Assembly: GCA_021772295.1 (NCBI GenBank)
Contig: JAJFMG010000200.1
Coordinates: forward strand, 1-6,581
DNA from: Chlamydiota bacterium
GTDB taxonomy: Bacteria; Chlamydiota; Chlamydiia; Chlamydiales; Simkaniaceae
DNA: 6,581 bases
Direction: 5' to 3'
Shown: positions 1 through 5,560 of the stretch, one piece after another
How positions within the stretch are numbered: position 1 is the stretch's first letter
Layout of the letters: each line of letters opens with the position of its first letter
Position numbers and translations under genes: made by a program
The notes under the pieces: generated by a model
Told to the model about the DNA's origin: nothing
Seen by the model: only the letters and a program-made list of their open reading frames with translations
Databases searched by the model: none

Positions 1-473
1 AGAAGTGCTGCTGCTTGGATATATTCGTCTAAAATTTCTTTTTGATAGTTTTCTTCTAATCGTTGCTCTTCTTTATTAGCAGCAGCTTTTACCACATCTA
101 AGATTTCTTGCTTTTCTTCACAAACCTCTTCCGCTTCACCAATTTCTTCCAAATTGGATTCTTTAGAGTATTTGACAAGAATTTCGTCAAGATTTGCCTC
201 TAAATAGTATAAAATTGCTGCTATATGCTGACAATCGTAGTTATAGGGACAATCGCAGTTGGAATCGATCGTTTCACATTCAAGTCGATCAATTTCTATT
301 TCTATTTCATAGGTATTTTCGTATTGCCCAAGAACTTGAGCTGAAATCCGAAGCGCTTTAGTGTCTAAATCAAGAATTTTTGCTGAAACAACTTTGTTTC
401 CATCATATAAACTCTTCCCTTCTTTTAAGATATTTGCTGAAAAATCTTGCTTCAATTTTCTTAAATTTAACAT
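1..473 (-). CDS. SWIM zinc-finger protein, N-terminus of a probable SNF2-family helicase (partial)
   Basis: The frame is open from an ATG at 473 down to the left edge of the window, giving 157 whole codons and no stop, so the 3' part is missing. Residues 73-83 read CDCPYNYDCQH, an exact CxC...CxH SWIM zinc-binding motif (C73, C75, C81, H83). In bacteria this motif typically opens SNF2/Rad54-type ATP-dependent DNA translocases, where it is thought to contact DNA or protein. The visible part ends in a Glu/Lys-rich helical stretch (about 105-150). The helicase motor itself is not in the window, so the SNF2 assignment rests on the SWIM motif plus position: in C. trachomatis a SWI/SNF-type helicase gene lies divergent from tig. 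A modest AAGGA (487-491) lies 13 bases before the start, a rather long spacing. Confidence is high for a real SWIM-bearing gene and moderate for the SNF2 motor. Confidence 0.85.
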   Translation of the reverse strand, partial: MLNLRKLKQDFSANILKEGKSLYDGNKVVSAKILDLDTKALRISAQVLGQYENTYEIEIEIDRLECETIDSNCDCPYNYDCQHIAAILYYLEANLDEILVKYSKESNLEEIGEAEEVCEEKQEILDVVKAAANKEEQRLEENYQKEILDEYIQAAAL

Positions 474-675
474 TTTTTAGATTCTTTCCTTATTTTTATA
501 CGCCTCGTCAAAGGACTAGCTTTTACATTTTTTTTTTTACGACTTCAACGAAAAACTTCCAAAGAGAGTTTTTTTTTTCATTTTGTCTATCAAAATACTT
601 CAGAGCTGGCTAAAAAGTTCCTTTTAAATCCTTGTAAAAAAAGATACCAAACCCCATAATTTACCAATTAAGTCT
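474..675. other. T-rich divergent intergenic spacer
   Basis: This 202-base spacer separates the leftward SWIM-domain gene from the rightward tRNA-Gly. It holds two long T homopolymers on the plus strand (about 528-538 and 569-578). A weak AT-only inverted repeat (551-557 with 567-573) precedes the second run. On the minus strand a TATAAA at 496-501 could be the -10 of the leftward gene, but no convincing -35 lies at the usual distance. The tRNA promoter is listed separately. No small gene with credible coding character was found here. Confidence 0.6.
632..660 (+). promoter_or_regulatory. Sigma70-type promoter for tRNA-Gly (and possibly tig)
   Basis: A -35 TTGTAA (632-637) and a -10 CATAAT (655-660) are separated by 17 bases, matching consensus at 4/6 and 5/6 positions. 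The predicted start near 667 leaves a leader of about 9 bases before the mature tRNA at 676. No terminator is seen between the tRNA and tig, so this promoter may also feed tig. The call is by inspection only. Confidence 0.6.
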
Positions 676-747
676 GCGGGTGTAGCTCAGTGGTAGAGCA
701 TCACGTTGCCAACGTGAGGGTCGTGAGTTCGAATCTCATCACCCGCT
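676..747 (+). tRNA. tRNA-Gly (anticodon GCC)
   Basis: A complete 72-base cloverleaf can be drawn. The acceptor stem GCGGGTG (676-682) pairs with CACCCGC (740-746), and T747 is the discriminator. The D-arm is GCTC (685-688) with GAGC (696-699). The anticodon stem TCACG/CGTGA encloses the loop TTGCCAA, with anticodon GCC at 708-710, which reads GGC and GGU glycine codons. A 5-base variable loop is followed by the T-arm GTGAG/CTCAT with the loop TTCGAAT. CCA is not encoded (TTC follows), so it must be added by CCA transferase. The gene lies 54 bases before tig with no terminator visible in between. Confidence 0.98.
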
Positions 748-801
748 TTCTTATTCCTAGATAAATCTGGCTCCATAAAATCAAATTCACGAGGAAAATC
801 A

Positions 802-2133
802 ATGAGTGATACAGAAGCTAAAAAAGACACTTTTGAAAACGACAAAGTCACCTTATCTGTAACTCGAGAAGCAAACTGCCAAGTTGAATTTGATGTAAAA
901 GCTACTAAAGAACTCGCAATCAAAGGTCAAAAAGAAGCTCTAAAAGAAGTAGCTAAAAATGTATCTCTCCCCGGATTTAGAAAAGGGAAAGCGCCAGACC
1001 CCCTTCTTCTTAAAACATACCCGAACCAAGTTAAAGAAAAAGCGCAAAAAAAATTCGCTGATCTTGTGTTTATGGAATGCATGCAACTCACTAAAATTCC
1101 CGTTCTTCGAAGTGGTAATCAAATCACTTTCAATATGAAAAACTATCAATTAAATGACACATCAGAAATGACATTTTCATTTGAATCTGAGCCCAATGTT
1201 CCATCTGTTGACGCCTCAATTCTAGACCTCAAGCAACCAAAAAAAGACGAGATCACGGAAGAAACGCTCAATGATTCTATAAAAAATATGCAAATGTATT
1301 TTGCTAAGTGGGAAGAGATCAAAGACAAGGCGATTGAGTCTGGTGATTTTGTAACACTTAATGCAGATGTATTAGAAAATGATAAATACGTTAATGCTTT
1401 TCAAAATACCCGATTTGAAGCAACCGAAGAAAAAATGGCAAAGTGGATGCTCGATCTTGTTCTAGGTCACAAGGCTGGAGAGTCCTTAGAAGGCATCAGC
1501 AAACCAGATAAAGATGCCACAGAAGAAGACAAAAAGAAGTTTGAAGAAAAGAGTGTAAAACTACATATTACCAAAATAGAGAAATGCATTCTTCCAGAGC
1601 TTGATGATAAACTTGCTGAACAAATGGGCGCTAAAAATGTAGAAGAGCTTAAGAAAAAATTAAAAGATCTTCTTATTAAACAAGCAGATGAAAAAGTGCA
1701 AAAAGAGCTTCGCGAGCAAGTAAACGATGAACTTATTAAACATTTCAGCTTTGATCTACCTAAGTCTCTTTTAGGAAAAGAGACTGCCTATCGGCTCTCT
1801 CAACATCTTAAAGAGACAAATGGAGAGAAAGCCTTTGAAAAACTCGACAATGAAGAAAAACATAAAATTGTGACGCCAATCGAAAAGCAGGCGAAAGAGT
1901 CTTTAATCCTCTACTACCTTTCTTCTAAAGTTTTATTTGATTCAAAAATCCAAATAAAACCTTCAGAGATTGAAGATGCTATGCACAATCCTCTTGAGGC
2001 GCTATATGGTGATCAAAATCCATCTTATTCATCAAAAAGTAAATCCCAAGAGCAAAGAGCCCTTGCAACCTCAAGACTGATGCTTACCAAGGCTCAAGAC
2101 CACTTGATTAAACAAGTTATTGAAAAGAAGTAA
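802..2133 (+). CDS. tig: Trigger factor, ribosome-associated chaperone
   Basis: This 443-residue protein has the full length of the family. Trigger factor docks on ribosomal protein L23 at the exit tunnel and cradles nascent chains in the cytosol. The ribosome-binding signature GFRKGKAP is at residues 58-65, inside the N-terminal domain (about 15-140). A short charged extension of about 14 residues precedes that domain. The FKBP-like middle domain (about 180-260) keeps its framework, for example GHKAGES at 222-228. However, the segments that normally carry the aromatic prolyl-isomerase pocket look replaced: residues 212-218 read MAKWMLD, and 234-250 are charged and mostly Lys/Glu/Asp. The family linker LPEL follows at 264-267, then the helical C-terminal arms (about 268-443). 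The start is supported by GAGGA at 791-795, six bases before the ATG. clpP and clpX follow on the same strand after an 84-base gap holding a candidate promoter, so tig may be a separate unit or joined by read-through. Confidence 0.97.
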   Translation: MSDTEAKKDTFENDKVTLSVTREANCQVEFDVKATKELAIKGQKEALKEVAKNVSLPGFRKGKAPDPLLLKTYPNQVKEKAQKKFADLVFMECMQLTKIPVLRSGNQITFNMKNYQLNDTSEMTFSFESEPNVPSVDASILDLKQPKKDEITEETLNDSIKNMQMYFAKWEEIKDKAIESGDFVTLNADVLENDKYVNAFQNTRFEATEEKMAKWMLDLVLGHKAGESLEGISKPDKDATEEDKKKFEEKSVKLHITKIEKCILPELDDKLAEQMGAKNVEELKKKLKDLLIKQADEKVQKELREQVNDELIKHFSFDLPKSLLGKETAYRLSQHLKETNGEKAFEKLDNEEKHKIVTPIEKQAKESLILYYLSSKVLFDSKIQIKPSEIEDAMHNPLEALYGDQNPSYSSKSKSQEQRALATSRLMLTKAQDHLIKQVIEKK

Positions 2134-2149
2134 ACTCTTTTAAAAACGC

Positions 2150-2179
2150 TTGACCTAGCACAGATTTTGCGATTATAAG
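2150..2179 (+). promoter_or_regulatory. Sigma70-type promoter for clpP-clpX
   Basis: A -35 TTGACC (2150-2155) and a -10 TATAAG (2174-2179) are separated by 18 bases, each matching consensus at 5/6 positions. It lies in the tig-clpP gap, with a predicted start near 2186, about 32 bases before the clpP ATG. This suggests that clpP-clpX can be transcribed without tig. It is the best promoter match in the window. No terminator for tig is visible upstream, so read-through from tig remains possible. Confidence 0.65.
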
Positions 2180-2192
2180 AAGTGATTTCTTA
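2176..2192 (+). promoter_or_regulatory. Short palindrome over the clpP -10/start region
   Basis: TAAGAA (2176-2181) and TTCTTA (2187-2192) form a perfect 6-base inverted repeat around GTGAT. The left half overlaps the candidate -10 and the right half covers the predicted start. The position suits an operator. The arms are short and AT-rich, so chance is a real alternative, and no known operator such as CIRCE is recognised. Confidence 0.25.
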
Positions 2193-2217
2193 AGGTATAA
2201 AAAATAAAGGGTTTCCC

Positions 2218-2814
2218 ATGTACTTAACGCCATATGTTATTGAAGATACAGGACGCGGAGAGCGTTCGATGGATATTTATTCCAGACTTCTTAAAGATAG
2301 AATTGTTATTATCGGATCGCAAATTGATGATCAAGTTGCAAATAGCATTATCGCACAGCTCATCTTCTTAAGAGCGGAAGACCCAAAAAAGGATATCAAC
2401 ATCTACATCAATTCCCCAGGTGGAGTTGTATCTGCTGGACTTGCAATCTACGACACAATGCGATTCCTGGGTCTTGATATTAACACGTATTGTTTAGGTC
2501 AAGCTGCATCAATGGCAGCGCTACTTTTATCTGCTGGCACAAAAGGCAAACGCTTTGCTCTTCCTCACTCTCGAATCATGCTTCACCAACCTCTTGGAGG
2601 CGTTGGAGGAACATCTGCTGATATTTATATCCAAGCGCAAGAAATTTTGGAGCTAAAAAAGATCCTAGCAACTATCTTAGCTGAAAATACTGGCCAGTCA
2701 CTTGAGAAAATATTAGAAGATTGTGAAAGAGATTTCTACATGAGCTCTAAAGCTGCAGCCGAATATGGCGTTATTGATAAAGTTGTTGAAACCGCAAAGC
2801 CCAAGAGTGCATAA
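2218..2814 (+). CDS. clpP: ATP-dependent Clp protease proteolytic subunit (ClpP2-type by position)
   Basis: The 198-residue product is a serine peptidase of family S14. It would assemble as stacked heptameric rings and degrade cytosolic proteins fed in by ClpX. The catalytic triad is visible: Ser98 in GQAASMA (94-100), His123 in MLHQP (121-125) and Asp172 in ERDFYM. The substrate-binding strand with NSPGG at 65-69 is intact, as is the N-terminal [11 protein letters not shown] segment. The start has AAAGGG at 2206-2211, six bases before the ATG, and leaves little or no propeptide. The gene is followed after 5 bases by clpX, so the two are almost certainly co-transcribed. Chlamydiae are known to carry two ClpP paralogues, and the one next to clpX is called ClpP2. 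That label here rests on position, not on a comparison of the paralogues. Confidence 0.97.
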   Translation: MYLTPYVIEDTGRGERSMDIYSRLLKDRIVIIGSQIDDQVANSIIAQLIFLRAEDPKKDINIYINSPGGVVSAGLAIYDTMRFLGLDINTYCLGQAASMAALLLSAGTKGKRFALPHSRIMLHQPLGGVGGTSADIYIQAQEILELKKILATILAENTGQSLEKILEDCERDFYMSSKAAAEYGVIDKVVETAKPKSA

Positions 2815-2819
2815 AAAAA

Positions 2820-4046
2820 ATGGTAGATAAGAAAAAATCAACAAGTAGTGAACCCACCTGCTCCTTTTGTGGAAGAACAGAAGAGTCCGTGGAAAAACTG
2901 GTTTCAGGGCCTAACGCTTTTATCTGCGATAAATGCGTTAAACTTTGTATGGATATTGTTGACAAAAAAGTTGTGCAACATGAACTCAAACTCCTAAAGC
3001 CCAAAGAAATCACAGAAAAACTTGATGATTATATTATTGGTCAAGACGTAGCTAAAAAAACAATCGCTGTAGCCGTCTATAATCATTACAAAAGAATTCG
3101 CTCCTTATCGCAAGAATCAAGCATTGAGTATAGTAAATCGAATGTACTCCTTTTAGGACCTACAGGTTCTGGTAAAACACTCATTGCAAGCACTCTTGCA
3201 AAAGTGCTTGATGTTCCCTTTGCAATTGCGGATGCAACAACACTTACGGAAGCTGGGTACGTTGGTGAAGATGTCGAGAACATTATCCTTCGTCTTGTAC
3301 AAAATGCCGACTACGATGTATCTCGCGCCGAGCAAGGTATCATCTATGTAGATGAAATAGATAAAGTTCGAAAAACCACAGGTAACGTTTCTATTACAAG
3401 AGATGTATCTGGTGAAGGTGTGCAGCAATCTCTACTTAAAATTGTGGAAGGAACTGTCGCTAATGTCCCCCCTAAAGGCGGCAGAAAACATCCCAATCAA
3501 GAATATATCAAAGTAAATACAAAAAACATTCTCTTTATTGTTGGCGGAGCATTTGTAAACTTGGATAAAATTATTTCCAAACGACTTGGAAAAGGTGTTA
3601 TTGGTTTTGGTACATCGCAAAAAAAAGCAATGCAAGCAGAAGAGATGAATTATCTTCTTTCTCAAGTACAAACAGAAGATCTCGTTCAATTTGGACTTAT
3701 CCCTGAATTTGTAGGGAGATTTAATAGCATTGCAAACTGTAATGAACTAAGACTTGAAGATCTTGTTGAGATCCTTGAAAAACCTAAAAATGCTATTATC
3801 AAACAATATCAGATGCTCTTTGAAGAAGATGGTGTGAAGCTTACTTTTACAAATGAGGCCTTACTCGCAATCGCTGAAAAAGCCAAGAAATCAGAGACAG
3901 GAGCCCGAGCTCTTCGTATGATTGTGGAACAACTTCTTATCGACTTGATGTATGAAATTCCATCTGAGTCTTCCATTCAAGAAGTTGTGATCGAAGAGGA
4001 AACTGTTAGAGAAAATAAATCCGCAAAACTGATTCATAAAAAATAG
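2820..4046 (+). CDS. clpX: ATP-dependent Clp protease ATP-binding subunit ClpX
   Basis: The 408-residue product is an AAA+ unfoldase that recognises tagged or exposed substrates and threads them into ClpP. All expected parts are present. The N-terminal zinc-binding domain has C14, C17, C36 and C39. Walker A is GPTGSGKT (113-120) and the pore-1 loop is GYVG (146-149). Walker B is IIYVDEID (174-181), with D178 and E179. The pore-2 loop is RKH (222-224), and the ClpP-docking loop IGFG is at 261-264. The arginine-finger box is PEFVGRF (295-301) and sensor 2 is GAR (361-363). An intact IGF-type loop supports work with the adjacent ClpP. Only 5 bases separate the genes, and these are part of an A-run that continues into the ATG. 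The nearest purine-rich site (AAGAG, 2803-2807) is weak and distant, so translation may be coupled to clpP. No terminator follows the gene. Confidence 0.98.
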   Translation: MVDKKKSTSSEPTCSFCGRTEESVEKLVSGPNAFICDKCVKLCMDIVDKKVVQHELKLLKPKEITEKLDDYIIGQDVAKKTIAVAVYNHYKRIRSLSQESSIEYSKSNVLLLGPTGSGKTLIASTLAKVLDVPFAIADATTLTEAGYVGEDVENIILRLVQNADYDVSRAEQGIIYVDEIDKVRKTTGNVSITRDVSGEGVQQSLLKIVEGTVANVPPKGGRKHPNQEYIKVNTKNILFIVGGAFVNLDKIISKRLGKGVIGFGTSQKKAMQAEEMNYLLSQVQTEDLVQFGLIPEFVGRFNSIANCNELRLEDLVEILEKPKNAIIKQYQMLFEEDGVKLTFTNEALLAIAEKAKKSETGARALRMIVEQLLIDLMYEIPSESSIQEVVIEEETVRENKSAKLIHKK

Positions 4047-4062
4047 CCAATACAACTATATT
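4033..4062 (+). promoter_or_regulatory. Candidate promoter at the clpX end for the downstream exported-protein gene
   Basis: A -35-like TTCATA (4033-4038, 4/6) and a -10 TATATT (4057-4062, 5/6) are spaced by 18 bases and overlap the last codons of clpX. The predicted start is near 4069, inside the left arm of the hairpin at 4064-4088. A transcript from here would therefore lack most of that arm. The match is modest and the call is tentative. Confidence 0.35.
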
Positions 4063-4063
4063 G

Positions 4064-4088
4064 TGCGCTCATAATTTCACGGAGCGCA
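4064..4088 (+). promoter_or_regulatory. Hairpin that buries the Shine-Dalgarno of the next gene
   Basis: TGCGCTC (4064-4070) is fully complementary to GAGCGCA (4082-4088) across an 11-base loop, and a G-U pair (4063 with 4089) can extend it. The GGAG ribosome binding site (4081-4084) of the gene starting at 4091 lies in the right arm and at the loop edge. In RNA the stem would compete with ribosome binding. No U-tract follows, so it is not an intrinsic terminator. The pairing is seen directly; a regulatory role is inference. Confidence 0.5.
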
Positions 4089-4090
4089 TC

Positions 4091-5452
4091 ATGTTTAGGT
4101 TACTTGTAGTAGGTTTGTTTTTACAACTCTCCCTTTTTTCAGACACGCAGTTTAGAATCAAACCGCAAGGACATCTTACCTTTGTATTTAAAAATAACAG
4201 CTATTTAAAATACTCCAATGCATTCCATAATTTTCAAATCAGCTACTCTGATAATTCAAGCAAATCAATTATATCCAACAAACATCATGCATACTTAGGT
4301 GCTAAGTATGCAATTGAGTATGGTGACAATCCATCTGTATTAGCAAGAGAGAGTAATTCATCAAGAAGAGATTTTGCAAACATATATGTATCTGATAGTA
4401 ATGGGATGCAAATTGGTTCATTTGAGGGAATTTATCAACATAAATACCCAGCAAAATTCTTATTTCATAATCATAAAGGTAAAGAAATTGCCACTGCTAT
4501 TTTTGATAAATCAAAAACAAAAATAACCTTTTATGATGCTAGTTCTTCTGAAGAAATTGGATCCATGCAAAAATCTTTTAGAAGAAATTTTGACAAAAAA
4601 AATCAAAATACATCACACGTTGATTATATCTATCAATACCCAATACACACATCAAATGGGGAACATATCTATGTTCCTCCTAAAGCTCAAATCACAAATT
4701 ATGATTATAGAAATTGCTACGTAGACAATGGACTTATCTATTACTGGGACGTAGATTTACAAGGAGATTTAATTCCTAATGAACTGCTTTGGTGTTTTGC
4801 AACTTTTGTTGCAGACAGATACCCACTCTCATCTCTTTTTCCAATTAATCAAACTCTCAAACCATTAGATAAATCCATTTCATTTTCAGTAATCCCACAA
4901 GGGTACTGCTCAATAACGCAAGAAAGAACTGCTAGTCAAATCTATCTTAAAAGTTCTCGCTTTGACTCAATGACGCTGCAACATGGAAAGAGCGCCACCC
5001 CTGTTGACCTAACCTCTTCCTACCTTCGAACTGCGTATAAAGTTACAACACCAAGCAATAAACTTGAGGCTATTGCACGCTTTTTTTCAATGGGAACGCT
5101 CTTTAATAGCTTAAAGACATTGGATATCTATCAAAATGGCGAGTATTTTGGACAAATTGCGGGTGCATATTCAATCGATCAAGACTCCCCTTTCCCAAAT
5201 CCAAGTGCAGAGTTTTATATCTATGACAAACAAGGAAATCTTGTTTGTAAAGCCTATCTCAATGCGCTTTATAATAAAGTTATCCTCCTCGACCAAAACG
5301 GCCACGATTTAGGACTAATCAAAAAAACATGTACTCGAGATGCTAAACAAGTTGATTATTCCTGGGATGCTAAGATAGAAAATACTTTCCGGCATAAAAG
5401 CTTGCTATACTTTTTGACAATTTTTCTTTGTGACACCTATCACTCTTCCTAG
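4091..5452 (+). CDS. Probable exported protein with two tandem tubby C-terminal-like (LURP-one/scramblase-type) domains
   Basis: I do not recognise a named family for this 453-residue protein. The ATG at 4091 is preferred to the in-frame TTG at 4061 because GGAG (4081-4084) sits six bases before it and the protein then opens with a signal-like segment (R3, hydrophobic 4-16, possible cleavage near 17). The body is two diverged copies of one domain, about 21-245 and 264-453. Matching blocks, in order: FRIKPQG (21) with FSVIPQG (265); beta hairpins at 95-115 with 341-361; beta hairpins at 120-163 with 372-414 (for example EFYIYDKQGNLVCKA, 374-388). Each copy ends in WD-x-spacer followed by a hydrophobic helix closing with D-x-Y (LLWCFATFVADRY, 232-244; LLYFLTIFLCDTY, 438-450). 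Hairpins of the type hxhYDxxGxhh plus a buried C-terminal helix ending in Asp resemble phospholipid scramblase and LURP-one proteins. This fold call is inference. A lipid- or envelope-related role is possible but unproven. Confidence 0.85.
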   Translation: MFRLLVVGLFLQLSLFSDTQFRIKPQGHLTFVFKNNSYLKYSNAFHNFQISYSDNSSKSIISNKHHAYLGAKYAIEYGDNPSVLARESNSSRRDFANIYVSDSNGMQIGSFEGIYQHKYPAKFLFHNHKGKEIATAIFDKSKTKITFYDASSSEEIGSMQKSFRRNFDKKNQNTSHVDYIYQYPIHTSNGEHIYVPPKAQITNYDYRNCYVDNGLIYYWDVDLQGDLIPNELLWCFATFVADRYPLSSLFPINQTLKPLDKSISFSVIPQGYCSITQERTASQIYLKSSRFDSMTLQHGKSATPVDLTSSYLRTAYKVTTPSNKLEAIARFFSMGTLFNSLKTLDIYQNGEYFGQIAGAYSIDQDSPFPNPSAEFYIYDKQGNLVCKAYLNALYNKVILLDQNGHDLGLIKKTCTRDAKQVDYSWDAKIENTFRHKSLLYFLTIFLCDTYHSS

Positions 5453-5491
5453 GTAGTATTGATCAAAGTCGCTACATTCATTTAAACGCAA

Positions 5492-5525
5492 AAAACCCAC
5501 CCCATATTTCTATGGAGTGGGTTTT
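5492..5525. terminator. Bidirectional intrinsic terminator between convergent genes
   Basis: A near-perfect inverted repeat has arms 5492-5506 and 5511-5525, with 14 pairs, one C-A mismatch (5501/5516) and the tetraloop TTTC. The core is GC-rich (CCCAC with GTGGG). It is flanked by A-runs on the left and T-runs on the right, so RNA from either strand ends its stem in U-rich sequence. It lies 39 bases after the stop of the rightward gene and 35 bases after the stop of the leftward gene, as expected for a shared terminator. Confidence 0.92.
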
Positions 5526-5560
5526 ATTTGATTAATTAAGATCTATCGATCAAAATTTTA

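Noticed and set aside
551..578. Hairpin plus T-run as an intrinsic terminator
   Set aside because: The 7-base stem is almost all A-T, and no rightward gene lies upstream that would need ending. It is likely a by-product of A- and T-rich sequence.
380..613. Plus-strand open frame of 77 codons overlapping the SWIM gene start
   Set aside because: It is antisense to a clear coding region, rich in Phe from T-runs, and has no ribosome binding site or recognisable motif.
687..1328. Minus-strand open frames at 687-923, 940-1149 and 1146-1328
   Set aside because: They are antisense to the tRNA and tig. The first reads through the tRNA itself; none shows protein-like composition or a ribosome binding site.
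2771..3689. Minus-strand open frames at 2771-3013, 3086-3283, 3153-3428 and 3432-3689
   Set aside because: All lie opposite clpP/clpX, whose coding frame is certain from complete catalytic motifs. They are shadows of it.
4061..4090. TTG start adding ten residues to the exported protein
   Set aside because: It would place the GGAG ribosome binding site inside the gene and put polar residues ahead of the signal-like segment. The ATG at 4091 has ideal spacing.
4533..4724. Plus-strand open frame of 63 codons
   Set aside because: It lies in another frame inside the duplicated-domain gene, and its composition is not protein-like.
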